Assembly (NCBI RefSeq): GCF_041714655.1
Contig: NZ_CP168219.1
Coordinates: 1,550,001 to 1,614,000, forward strand
Direction of reading: 5' to 3'
Source: Pseudoroseicyclus_A sp041714655
GTDB taxonomy: Bacteria; Pseudomonadota; Alphaproteobacteria; Rhodobacterales; Rhodobacteraceae
DNA length: 64,000 nt
A program made the position numbers and the translations under genes. The notes under the pieces are model-generated. The model was not told the DNA's origin. It made no database searches and worked only from the letters and a program-made list of their open reading frames with translations. Shown here piece by piece: positions 16,515-24,750 of the stretch; within the stretch, counting starts at the first letter, position 1, and each line of letters starts with the position of its first letter.

Positions 16515-16540
16515 GAAATCTTCACCTCCCTGAAGATTTC
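16515..16540. promoter_or_regulatory. inverted repeat upstream of the first RTX gene
   Basis: GAAATCTTCA and TGAAGATTTC form a perfect 10-bp inverted repeat with a CCTCCC spacer, followed by a T run. No plus-strand gene ends before it, so a transcription terminator is unlikely; an operator or an mRNA-leader structure for the RTX gene at 16630 or the divergent secreted-protein gene is more likely. Confidence 0.5.
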
Positions 16541-16551
16541 GACAAGTTTTT

Positions 16552-16582
16552 GAGATGACGGACGGCGCCGGATGGGGTAACG
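16552..16582 (+). promoter_or_regulatory. bipartite upstream motif shared by both RTX genes, copy 1
   Basis: GAGATGACG, 13 bases, GGGGTAACG. The same two boxes with exactly the same 13-base gap occur at 18516-18546 upstream of the second RTX gene, while the spacer and the flanks differ. Confidence 0.5.
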
Positions 16583-16629
16583 CTGAGGAAGATATTTTAG
16601 AGATTTCTTAGAATTCCTTTGAGGACATC

Positions 16630-18498
16630 ATGGCTTACCTGGACGGGCGCTTTTATTCGCTGACGGGCGACAACTTCATCGACATGATGACCCATGGCTA
16701 CTGCTGGGATGTCCCTTCCGGCAGTTCCATCTCTCTCTCGCTCTCCGAAGCGCCCTCGTTCGACTGGGACGAGATCTTCTGGATTCAGTGGACCTACATC
16801 GATCTCTACGCCGAGATCGACCAATATGTGGATGTCAGGCTGACGTTCAGGGGTTTGTTTCCCGACGCCGAAAACGCGCAGGACTATGGGGCGGATATCA
16901 ACATCGCGTTCGATGTCGGCGATTACGTCTCGTGGTTCCCGACGTTCACCGGCGTCTACTCGACCGTGAGCTTGCCGCAGCCCGGCCGACCTGAGCTCGG
17001 CAATATCTTTCTGAATGCACTCAGCCCGATGGGCACAATCGATCTCGAGACGAAGGGCGGGCTCGGCTATTTCGTCGTCCTGCAGGAGATCGCCAATACG
17101 CTCGGCCTGAAGCATCCCGATGAATATGGGTTCTCCGGACGGCCGACCTTCGGGGCGCTGGGCCTCGAGGAGTTCGACGACACGCTCTACACCGTCATGT
17201 CGAAGAATTTCGATTACGGCGACGACGGCGAAGGCGGCGGCGCGTCCAATCCCGGCACGCTGATGGCCTACGACATCCTGGCGCTGCAGTATATCTACGG
17301 CCCCAACATGGCGAGCAATGCCGGCGACGACTGGTACGAGCTGTCGCGGGACAGGGTCTTCGAATCGATCTGGGATGCCTCGGGCATGGATGCGATCGAT
17401 GCGCGCGAGGCGGGCGAGGGCTGGTACATCACGCTGCCCGACATGCCGATGTCCGAGCTCGTCGACACGAAGGTCGGATACGCGAAGCCTTTGGCCGATT
17501 CCGGGGCGGCGCGGCCGACCGACATGTACTGGCTTCTCGGCGATTTCGAGAATGTCTATGGCAGCCAGTTCGCCGATGTCGTGAATGCCAATGCGTTCGA
17601 CAACCTGATCAAGGGCATGGGCGGGCGCGACAAGCTCTACGGCTTCTCCGGCGACGATCTCATCAACGGCGGCCCGGATGCCGACGAGATCTACGGCGGC
17701 GACGGCGCCGACGTGCTGGCCGGCTACACCGGGTGGGACGAGATCTATGGCGCGGAGGGCGACGATCTTCTGCTCGGCGGCGACGGCGCGGATGCGCTCG
17801 ACGCCGGCGACGGGGACGACCGCGTGAACGGCGGCCCGGGCGGCGACACGATCTTCGGGCATCAGGGCGACGACCTTCTGAACGGCTCCTATGGCAAGGA
17901 CTGGATCAACGGCGGCACCGGCAACGATTTCATCAACGGCGCGGCCGACAAGGATGTGCTCTACGGCGCCGGCGGCCATGACAAGGTGGTCGGCGGCCAG
18001 GGCAACGACATGATCCGCGGCGGCGCCGGCTCCGACACGCTGCGCGGCAATATCGGCAGCGACCAGCTCGACGGCGGCAACGGCCACGATTTCCTGCGGG
18101 GCGACGGCGGTGCCGACAAGCTGACCGGCGGGCTCGGCATCGACACGCTGATGGGCGGGGCGGACAACGACAAGTTCGTCTTCATCAGCACCGACGACAG
18201 CCGCGGCAACGTCGTGGCGGCCGACAAGATCCTGGATTTCGAGAAGGGCGACAAGATCGACCTGCACTGGATCGACGCAAGCGAGATCCGCGAGGGCAAC
18301 AACACCTTCGTCTTCTCCGGCACGGGGGCGCTCGGCACCGACTCCTACGGCGAGGTGGTCTATCGGCAGATCGATCTGGCCGGATCGAAGGACGATTACA
18401 CGATGGTCTATCTCGACACCGACAGCGACAAGGCGCCCGAAATGGCGATCTATCTTGCCGGTCTGATAGACCTCACCGCATCCGATTTCATTCTCTGA
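16630..18498 (+). CDS. serralysin-like RTX protein with a destroyed zinc site (pseudoprotease)
   Basis: A 622-aa paralogue of the next gene, probably secreted by a type I system. It has an N-terminal metzincin domain (about 1-230), a M10-type linker (YDILALQYIYGPNMASNAGD), RTX repeats (about 330-510, many GGxGxDxxx units binding calcium) and the C-terminal secretion-signal end LTASDFIL. The catalytic helix reads QEIANTLGLKHP at 152-163 where active members have HEIGHTIGLKHP: the first and second zinc histidines are Gln152 and Asn156, though Glu153 and His162 remain. In the Met-turn VMSK, Lys192 replaces the Tyr ligand. The frame is intact, so it is probably an expressed non-enzyme. No T1SS genes are nearby. 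Confidence 0.9.
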   Translation: MAYLDGRFYSLTGDNFIDMMTHGYCWDVPSGSSISLSLSEAPSFDWDEIFWIQWTYIDLYAEIDQYVDVRLTFRGLFPDAENAQDYGADINIAFDVGDYVSWFPTFTGVYSTVSLPQPGRPELGNIFLNALSPMGTIDLETKGGLGYFVVLQEIANTLGLKHPDEYGFSGRPTFGALGLEEFDDTLYTVMSKNFDYGDDGEGGGASNPGTLMAYDILALQYIYGPNMASNAGDDWYELSRDRVFESIWDASGMDAIDAREAGEGWYITLPDMPMSELVDTKVGYAKPLADSGAARPTDMYWLLGDFENVYGSQFADVVNANAFDNLIKGMGGRDKLYGFSGDDLINGGPDADEIYGGDGADVLAGYTGWDEIYGAEGDDLLLGGDGADALDAGDGDDRVNGGPGGDTIFGHQGDDLLNGSYGKDWINGGTGNDFINGAADKDVLYGAGGHDKVVGGQGNDMIRGGAGSDTLRGNIGSDQLDGGNGHDFLRGDGGADKLTGGLGIDTLMGGADNDKFVFISTDDSRGNVVAADKILDFEKGDKIDLHWIDASEIREGNNTFVFSGTGALGTDSYGEVVYRQIDLAGSKDDYTMVYLDTDSDKAPEMAIYLAGLIDLTASDFIL

Positions 18499-18515
18499 CG
18501 AGACCCGCTTTTTGG

Positions 18516-18546
18516 GAGATGACGACGTCAGAGAAGTGGGGTAACG
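18516..18546 (+). promoter_or_regulatory. bipartite upstream motif shared by both RTX genes, copy 2
   Basis: GAGATGACG, 13 bases, GGGGTAACG, preceded by a T run as in copy 1. It begins 17 bp after the stop of the first RTX gene, so the second gene likely has its own promoter. Confidence 0.5.
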
Positions 18547-18601
18547 TTTCGTAAACTGCCAACCTTAACTTAAATTCAGCATAGTCTTTTCGGGGGGGGC
18601 C

Positions 18602-20470
18602 ATGGCCTATCTTAACGGACAGTATTTTTCGGAGACGGGCGACGCCCTCGTCGACATGATGACACATGGTTACGTGTGGGACACGGGGACGGAGGGCCGG
18701 ATCGACTGGTCCATCTCCGATTCGCCGTCGATCATCTGGGCGGATCCGGCGGGCATCATCGCGGCCTACAGCCAGCTCTTCGCCGAGATCGACCAATATG
18801 TCGCCGTGGATTTCGTGTTCAGCGGTCACTACGACGATGCCGATGACGCCTATGCCTACGGCTCCGACGTCAACATCGCCTTCGATGACGGCGACTACGT
18901 GTCGTGGTTTCCCTACGAACCCAGCACATTCGCCATCGGGAACTTTCCCGAGCCCGGCGATATGCGGGCGGGGGACATTTTCCTGAACGCCTACAGCCCC
19001 ATGGCCGATATCGACCTGACGACCAGGGGCGGGCTCGGCTATTTCGTCGTCATGCACGAGATCGGTCACACGATCGGGCTGAAGCATCCGCATGACGATG
19101 GCGGCACCGGCCGGCCGACCTTCTACGAACTCGGGCTCGACTATCTCGACGACACGCTCTTCACCGTCATGTCCTACGATTTCTCCTATGGCGATGACGG
19201 TCGCGGCACCGGCCAGTCCAATCCGGGCACCATGATGGTGCTCGACGTCCTGGCGCTGCAATATCTCTACGGCGCCGACATGAGCACCAATGCCGGCAAT
19301 ACGTTCCACGTCATCGAGAGCGATCTGGTCTACGAGACGATCTGGGACGCCTCCGGCACCGATACGCTGGATGCGCGCGAGGCCGAGGAAGGCTGGAGCA
19401 TTTCGCTGCCGGACACGACGTTTTCGGATCTCGTCGACACGATGGTGGGCGCGGCCTTGCCGATCGAGGATCTTCTCAGCGAGCGCCCGAGCGACTTCCT
19501 GTGGCTCCTCGGCGATATCGAGAATGTCTACGGCAGCCAGTTCGCCGATCTCATTTCGGGCAACGCCCTCGACAACCTGCTCAAGGGCAATGGCGGCCGC
19601 GACGAGCTCTATGGCAACAGCGGTGACGACATCATCAACGGCGGCGACGATGCCGACGTGATCGATGGCGGCGAAGGCTTCGACATTCTCGCCGGCGGCG
19701 CCGGCTGGGACGTCATCACCGGCGGCTATGGCGAAGACCTGCTCCTCGGGCATGGCGGCGCCGACATCCTCGGCGGCGGCGTCGGCGGAGACCGGATCAA
19801 CGGCGGCGCAGGCGGCGACACGATCAACGGCCAGCTCGGCAATGACATCATCAACGGCGCCTCGGGCCGCGACTGGATCAACGGCGGCATCGGCCAGGAC
19901 CTCATCAATGGTGGGGCCGATCGCGATGTCGTCGACGGCGGCGGCGGCCATGACAACGTCCGCGGCGGGGCGGGGCACGACATCGTCTCCGGCGGCAACG
20001 GCTGGGATACCGTGCGCGGCAACATCGGCAACGACCAGCTCGACGGCGGCAACGGCAATGACTTCCTGAAGGGCGATGGCGGCTTCGACCGGCTGACCGG
20101 CGGGCTCGGCATTGACCGGATGATGGGCGGCGCCCAGGCCGACAAGTTCGTCTTCACGAGCACGACGGAGAGCCGCGCCAACGCTGCCAGCGCCGACCGG
20201 ATCCTCGATTTCGAGGCGGGCGACAAGATCGACCTGCATCTGATCGACGCGAGCTCGCTGCGGGGCGGCAACAACAAGTTCGTCTTCTCGGGGACGGACA
20301 AGATCGGTTCCGAATCCTACGGCGAGGTCGTGTACCGGCAGGTCGATCTGGCGGGCGAGGACAAGGACTTCACCATGGTCTATATCGACACCGACAACGA
20401 CAAGGGCGCGGAGATGGCGATCTACCTCTCCGGCCTCGTCGACCTGACGGCGTCGGATTTCATCCTCTGA
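18602..20470 (+). CDS. serralysin-like RTX metalloprotease (M10, active site intact)
   Basis: A 622-aa secreted zinc endopeptidase. The catalytic motif HEIGHTIGLKHP (His152, Glu153, His156, His162) is complete and the Met-turn VMSYDF supplies Met190 and Tyr192. M10 C-terminal linker DVLALQYLYGADMSTNAG, then about 180 residues of RTX nonapeptides, then the ending VDLTASDFIL typical of type I secretion signals. There is no cleavable signal peptide. The protein is the same length as its neighbour and aligns without gaps through the catalytic domain. Ribosome site: the G run just before ATG 18602. Substrate unknown; matrix or host protein degradation is usual for the family. Confidence 0.93.
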   Translation: MAYLNGQYFSETGDALVDMMTHGYVWDTGTEGRIDWSISDSPSIIWADPAGIIAAYSQLFAEIDQYVAVDFVFSGHYDDADDAYAYGSDVNIAFDDGDYVSWFPYEPSTFAIGNFPEPGDMRAGDIFLNAYSPMADIDLTTRGGLGYFVVMHEIGHTIGLKHPHDDGGTGRPTFYELGLDYLDDTLFTVMSYDFSYGDDGRGTGQSNPGTMMVLDVLALQYLYGADMSTNAGNTFHVIESDLVYETIWDASGTDTLDAREAEEGWSISLPDTTFSDLVDTMVGAALPIEDLLSERPSDFLWLLGDIENVYGSQFADLISGNALDNLLKGNGGRDELYGNSGDDIINGGDDADVIDGGEGFDILAGGAGWDVITGGYGEDLLLGHGGADILGGGVGGDRINGGAGGDTINGQLGNDIINGASGRDWINGGIGQDLINGGADRDVVDGGGGHDNVRGGAGHDIVSGGNGWDTVRGNIGNDQLDGGNGNDFLKGDGGFDRLTGGLGIDRMMGGAQADKFVFTSTTESRANAASADRILDFEAGDKIDLHLIDASSLRGGNNKFVFSGTDKIGSESYGEVVYRQVDLAGEDKDFTMVYIDTDNDKGAEMAIYLSGLVDLTASDFIL

Positions 20471-20477
20471 TCAAAGA

Positions 20478-20508
20478 CTTGCGCGCCGCATTTGATGTGG
20501 CGCGCAAG
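20478..20508. terminator. hairpin after the second RTX gene
   Basis: CTTGCGCGCC (20478-20487) pairs perfectly with GGCGCGCAAG (20499-20508), 11-base loop, 8 bp after the stop. There is no long T run, so termination may be inefficient. The converging ABC ATPase gene stops at 20577. Confidence 0.6.
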
Positions 20509-20576
20509 CTCTGTTCTGCAAGTCGCGGAATGCGCGCGATTTCCGTGCGAGAGCTACGCGCTACATGCGCCGCAGC

Positions 20577-21668
20577 TCAGGCCGCCGGCAGGACCACCAG
20601 GGCCTTTTCGTCCCAGGTCACCCGGGCCGGCGTGCCGACGTCGAGCACCGGGCGGCCGATGAGGTTCTTCATCGACAGGCGGAGCGGCGTCTCCACGCCC
20701 GGGATGCGCACGTCGTAATAGGTCATGTCGCCGTAATAGACGACCTCGTCCACCACCGCCTCCGTCACCCGCCCGCGGTCGGGCTCGCCCTCGAAGAGCA
20801 GCGACAGTGTCTCCGGCCGGATGCCGATACGCGCCGGGCCGGTGAAGGCGCCGGAGGTCATTTGGTCGGGCGCGACGCCGGCGCGGCCGAGGCCGGGCAT
20901 ATCGACCTCGCCGGGGCCGGTCACCTCGCCGGGGAGGAAGTTCATCATGCCGATGAACTCCGCCACCCGCGCCGAATTGGGCCGGCGATAGAGGCTCTCG
21001 GGGTCGCCGAGCTGGCCGATCTCTCCCTCGAACATCACGGCGATGCGGTCGGACATGACCAGCGCCTCCTCCTGGTCATGGGTGACGAGGATGAAGGTGA
21101 TGCCGACCTCGCGCTGGAGCTTCATCAGCTCCACCTGCATCTGCTCGCGCATCTTCTTGTCGAGCGCGGAGAGCGGCTCGTCGAGCAGCAGAACCTTGGG
21201 CTTGAGGATCAGCGCCCGCGCCAGCGCCACCCGCTGCCGCTGCCCGCCGGAAAGCGCATGGGCGGCGCGCGAGCCGTAGCCCGCCAGCCCCACCATCTCC
21301 AGCGCCTCGCCGACGGCCTTGGTCTTCTCGGCCTTGCTGCGGGAATCGCGGCGAAGCCCGAAGCCGACATTTTCGGCGACGCTCAGATGCGGGAAGATCG
21401 CATAGCTCTGGAAGACCATGTTGGTCGGCCGGTGGTTGGGCGCCACGCGCGCCATGTTGCGCCCGTCGATATGGAGCGCGCCGTCAGAGATCGGCTCGAA
21501 GCCGGCGATGGTGCGCAGAAGCGTCGTCTTCCCGCAGCCGGAGGGCCCCAGCAGCGAGAAGAACTCGCCCGAGCGGATCTTCAGGTCGATGCCGCGGAGC
21601 GCATGGTAGTCGCCATACCATTTGTGCACGGCCTTCAGCTCGATCAGCGCATTGCTCTCGGCGTTCAA
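20577..21668 (-). CDS. potA: polyamine-type ABC transporter ATP-binding protein (TTG start)
   Basis: A 363-aa PotA/PotG-like ATPase. Walker A GPSGCGKTTLLRT, signature LSGGQRQRVALARAL, Walker B VLLLDEPLSALD and the H-loop THDQEEAL are in order, followed by the C-terminal TOBE regulatory domain. The likely start is TTG at 21668, overlapping the permease stop (TTGA), with GGAGG 6 bases before it; no in-frame ATG lies near the domain start. Last gene of the permease-permease-ATPase operon. Spermidine/putrescine is the family's usual substrate, but specificity depends on a binding protein that is not here. Confidence 0.9.
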   Translation of the reverse strand: MNAESNALIELKAVHKWYGDYHALRGIDLKIRSGEFFSLLGPSGCGKTTLLRTIAGFEPISDGALHIDGRNMARVAPNHRPTNMVFQSYAIFPHLSVAENVGFGLRRDSRSKAEKTKAVGEALEMVGLAGYGSRAAHALSGGQRQRVALARALILKPKVLLLDEPLSALDKKMREQMQVELMKLQREVGITFILVTHDQEEALVMSDRIAVMFEGEIGQLGDPESLYRRPNSARVAEFIGMMNFLPGEVTGPGEVDMPGLGRAGVAPDQMTSGAFTGPARIGIRPETLSLLFEGEPDRGRVTEAVVDEVVYYGDMTYYDVRIPGVETPLRLSMKNLIGRPVLDVGTPARVTWDEKALVVLPAA

Positions 21669-22465
21669 ATGAAGCCTCCCGGGTCCTTGATGCCGGCGCG
21701 GCGGAGGCCCCGGCGGCGGAAATATTCGGCCGTCGACAACAGGATGATCGACAGCGTGACGAGGATGGTGCCCAAGGCCATGACCACCGGCAGTTTCGCC
21801 GGAAAGCGCAGCAGGCCCCAGATGTAGACGGGCATCGTCGGGTTCGCGCCGGTGAGGAAGAAGGCGATGATGAACTCGTCGAGCGAGATGGTGAAGGCGA
21901 TCAGCATCGAGGAGATGATGCCGGGCATCACCAAGGGCAGGATCACCAGACGGAAGGCGCTCCAGCGGTTCTCGCCGAGGTCCATCGCGGCCTCTTCCAT
22001 CGCCGGATCGAGGCTCTGGAAGGCACCGTTGAGGATCGCGACCGAGAAGGGGGTGCACATGAGGGTATGCGCGGCGATGACCGTCCAGTTGCTAAGGCTC
22101 ATGTCGAGCACCTGGCGGAGCATGACGAGCAGCGACACGGCGACGATGATCTCCGGCAGCACCAGCGGCAGCATGATGAAGCCGATGATCCCGCCCTTGC
22201 CGGGGAAGTTCGCCATGGCGCCGGCGCGGGCGGTGAGCATCCCGAGCAGCGTCGAGAAGAGGGCCGTCAGCACGGCGATGAAGAGCGAGTTCTTCACTGC
22301 GTCATGCAGCGCCTTGGTCGTCCAGAGCTCGCCGAACCACTGGGTGGTGAACCCTTGGAGCGGGAAGGCGATGATCGTGCCGTCGTTGAAGGCGAAGATC
22401 GGCAGAAGCACGATCGGTGCGTAGAGGAAGATCAGGTAGGCGATGGCGTAGATGCGAAGGCTCAT
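21665..22465 (-). CDS. potC: polyamine-type ABC transporter permease (PotC-like)
   Basis: A 266-aa inner-membrane permease with six hydrophobic helices. It begins MSLRIYAIAYLIFLYAPIVL and has the EAA loop MEEAAMDLGENRWSAFRLVI that docks with the ATPase. Characteristic PotC/PotI features: FNDG near residue 26 and TISLDEFIIAFFLTG. It lies between the PotB-like gene (4-bp gap) and the ATPase (overlap). Confidence 0.92.
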   Translation of the reverse strand: MSLRIYAIAYLIFLYAPIVLLPIFAFNDGTIIAFPLQGFTTQWFGELWTTKALHDAVKNSLFIAVLTALFSTLLGMLTARAGAMANFPGKGGIIGFIMLPLVLPEIIVAVSLLVMLRQVLDMSLSNWTVIAAHTLMCTPFSVAILNGAFQSLDPAMEEAAMDLGENRWSAFRLVILPLVMPGIISSMLIAFTISLDEFIIAFFLTGANPTMPVYIWGLLRFPAKLPVVMALGTILVTLSIILLSTAEYFRRRGLRRAGIKDPGGFI

Positions 22466-22469
22466 GGGC

Positions 22470-23333
22470 TCACCTCAGCCAGCGGCGGTTGAGGAAGATG
22501 AGGATGAGCGAGATCGCGGTCACGCAGAGCATGGCGATAATGGCGAGCGCGGCGCCGAGGGGCGCGTTGTTGAGCTGCAGGAACTGCGTCTGGATCATGT
22601 TGGCGATGAGCTTGCCGCCCGAGCCGCCCATGAGCTCCGGCGTCACATAATCCCCGATGGTGGGGATGAAGACGATCAGCACGGCGGCCATGAGGCCGGG
22701 CATCGAGAGCGGCAGCGTCACGCGCAGGAACGTGGTGAAACGGTTCTCGCCCAGGTCCCGCGCCGCCTCGAGGAGCGAGCGGTCGATCTTCTCCAGCACC
22801 ACGAAGATGGGCAGGATCGCGAAGGGCGCGAAGGCATGGGCCAGCGTGATGATGACCGAATTCACCGAATAGAGGATGAAGGTCAGCGGCTCGTCGATCA
22901 GCCCGATCTCCAGGAGCCCCGAATTGATGACGCCGTTGTAGCCGAGGATCACCTTCCACAGGAACACGCGGACGAGATAGCTCGTCCAGAACGGGATGGT
23001 GATGAGGAAGAGCCAGAGCGACTTCCTGGCGTTCGGCACCTTGAACGAGATGAAATAGGCGATGGGATAGGCGAGGATCACCGTGATGGCGGTGACGATG
23101 GCCGAGACCTTCAGCGAGCGGCCGAGCAGCACCTGATAAACCTGGCCGTCGAGGAACTCGCGGTAATTGTCGAGCGTGAAGTCGGGAACGACGTCGTAGC
23201 CGTCCTTCCGCCAGAACGAGAAGAGGATGATGGCGCCCAAGGGGACGGCGAGGAGGAGAAGGGCATAAAGGAACGGCGGCGCGACAAGGGCGGCGCTGCG
23301 CCCCCGCTCGGTGGAAAGAAATCCGCCGGCCAT
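22470..23333 (-). CDS. potB: polyamine-type ABC transporter permease (PotB-like)
   Basis: A 287-aa inner-membrane permease starting at ATG 23333 (MAGGFLSTERGRSAALVAPP); a TTG at 23372 is less likely. Six helices and the EAA loop LLEAARDLGENRFTTFLRVT are present; IPTIGDYVTPELMGG matches PotB/PotH. First gene of the operon. No periplasmic binding protein gene is adjacent: the next gene upstream is a metallo-beta-lactamase-fold protein separated by a strong terminator. Confidence 0.9.
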   Translation of the reverse strand: MAGGFLSTERGRSAALVAPPFLYALLLLAVPLGAIILFSFWRKDGYDVVPDFTLDNYREFLDGQVYQVLLGRSLKVSAIVTAITVILAYPIAYFISFKVPNARKSLWLFLITIPFWTSYLVRVFLWKVILGYNGVINSGLLEIGLIDEPLTFILYSVNSVIITLAHAFAPFAILPIFVVLEKIDRSLLEAARDLGENRFTTFLRVTLPLSMPGLMAAVLIVFIPTIGDYVTPELMGGSGGKLIANMIQTQFLQLNNAPLGAALAIIAMLCVTAISLILIFLNRRWLR

Positions 23334-23440
23334 GATCCCGTTCGTGCCCCCGCGCGTCTCTTGTTCGCACAAGGCTTTGCGATGCGGGCCAAAAGATCAA
23401 TGGGGAAAGTTGCGGCAGGGCGGCTGCAGCGCGCCCTGAT

Positions 23441-23480
23441 GAAAAATCGCGCAGGCAGGGCGGCGCGGGGCCGCCCTGCC
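23441..23480 (-). terminator. terminator of the metallo-beta-lactamase-fold gene
   Basis: On the minus strand GGCAGGGCGGC, loop of five, GCCGCCCTGCC, then after 8 bases a T run (complement of the A run at 23441-23446). It separates the MBL gene from the transporter operon on the same strand. Confidence 0.75.
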
Positions 23481-23486
23481 GCTCGG

Positions 23487-24557
23487 TTACTCGGAGCGTT
23501 GCTCTGCGATGGCGTCGGTCGCCTCGATGATCGCGGCCATCTCTTCGTAATAGGCCGGCACGTCGAGCTTGAAGGTCGAGGTGCTGCCCGTCAGCTCCCA
23601 GCCCCAGCTCTCGAGGCCGAGCGCGTCATAGGCCTCATCCACCGGGATACCCTCGCGGACGATCTCTTCCATGCGGTCGTTCATCTCGTGCACGTTCTCG
23701 CCGTATTGCACGACCTCCTCGCGGGTCAGCAGCCGGCCGTGTCCGGAGACGACCGTCTCGAAATCGAGCTTGAGCATCTCGTAGACGGCATCCGCCCAGC
23801 CGATGGCGCTGCCGCCGCGCGGGTAGTCGATATGCGGCATCGCTTCGAGCATCACGTCGCCGCCATGGATGATTTTGAGATCGGGGAAGAAGATCACGCT
23901 GTCGCTGGCGGTATGGCTCATCGGCAGGTGGATCATCTCGACGCGGACGCCGCCGAGCGTGATCGAGCCGTGGTCGCCATAGGTGATGCGGGGGATCGGC
24001 TCGCCCTCATCCGCGGTGTCGCGGGCATATGCGGTGCGGAAGTCGTCCTGCACCACCACCTCCACGCCTAGCTTCATCAGCTCGCTGAGGCCGCCATTGT
24101 GGTCGCCATGCGCGTGGGTGGCGACGGCGTAGCGGATCGGCTGGTCGGTAACGGTGCCGATCAGGCGCACGAGCTCCTCGACATGGAAGTCGAACTTGCT
24201 ATCGGCGATGATGACGCCCTCGGGCGTGACTCGAACGGCAACGACTCCGGGCTCGTGGATGATGCCGTCATCGCCCCAGGTATCGGAGCAGAAGCCGCCG
24301 GGCGTGCAGACGTAGAGCGGGCCGCGGACGATGTAGAAACCCTCAGTGACATATTCGATCCACATGCCACGGGGGGTGAGCGTGTCGAAATCCTCCTGCG
24401 GCTGGGCGACATCGGTCGGCGGCGGGAAGTTCGACAGGTCGCCCTCCAGCGCCCAGTCGGGCAGCGGGTCGGGCTGGTTCTGTGCCAGGGCCGGGGTTGC
24501 GACGCCGGCGACGGCAATCGCCGCGGCGGCGAGCGCCGCGCGTAGAGTCGTTTTCAT
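23487..24557 (-). CDS. periplasmic metallo-beta-lactamase-fold hydrolase
   Basis: A 356-aa protein with a Sec signal peptide (MKTTLRAALAAAAIAVAGVA, cut after PALAQ). The start ATG 24557 follows GGGAGGAG by 5 bases. The MBL zinc motif is THAHGDHNGG (HxHxDH), with further ligands at LPMSHTASD, FFPDLKIIHGGDVML and VSGHG. This is not a classical beta-lactamase; the family includes many hydrolases of small molecules, and the substrate is unknown. It is a single-gene unit with its own terminator and an upstream inverted repeat. Confidence 0.85.
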   Translation of the reverse strand: MKTTLRAALAAAAIAVAGVATPALAQNQPDPLPDWALEGDLSNFPPPTDVAQPQEDFDTLTPRGMWIEYVTEGFYIVRGPLYVCTPGGFCSDTWGDDGIIHEPGVVAVRVTPEGVIIADSKFDFHVEELVRLIGTVTDQPIRYAVATHAHGDHNGGLSELMKLGVEVVVQDDFRTAYARDTADEGEPIPRITYGDHGSITLGGVRVEMIHLPMSHTASDSVIFFPDLKIIHGGDVMLEAMPHIDYPRGGSAIGWADAVYEMLKLDFETVVSGHGRLLTREEVVQYGENVHEMNDRMEEIVREGIPVDEAYDALGLESWGWELTGSTSTFKLDVPAYYEEMAAIIEATDAIAEQRSE

Positions 24558-24608
24558 GGTTTCTCCTCCCAAAGGCCGGGCAGGGGCGCCGGGCCGGACG
24601 GCCCGCGA

Positions 24609-24627
24609 TCAATGCCCGGATCATTGA
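24609..24627. promoter_or_regulatory. possible operator upstream of the MBL-fold gene
   Basis: TCAATG, 7 bases, CATTGA: a perfect 6-bp inverted repeat about 50 bp upstream of the start codon. The adjacent TetR gene (24751-25368) is one candidate regulator. Confidence 0.4.
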
Positions 24628-24750
24628 CTGGGTGTGAATCCGGGCGGCACCTCCTCGTACCGCCCGCCAGCCAATTCCGAGGCTAGAGACGCGGCCGGCC
24701 GCCGGCAATGTGCCAGGTTGGCTCAGCGGCAATCCGCCGAGTGCTGTCGC

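Noticed and set aside
17617..18160. RTX repeat DNA as a CRISPR or tandem satellite array
   Set aside because: The periodicity is that of the coded GGxGxDxxx nonapeptides, with variable bases between units.
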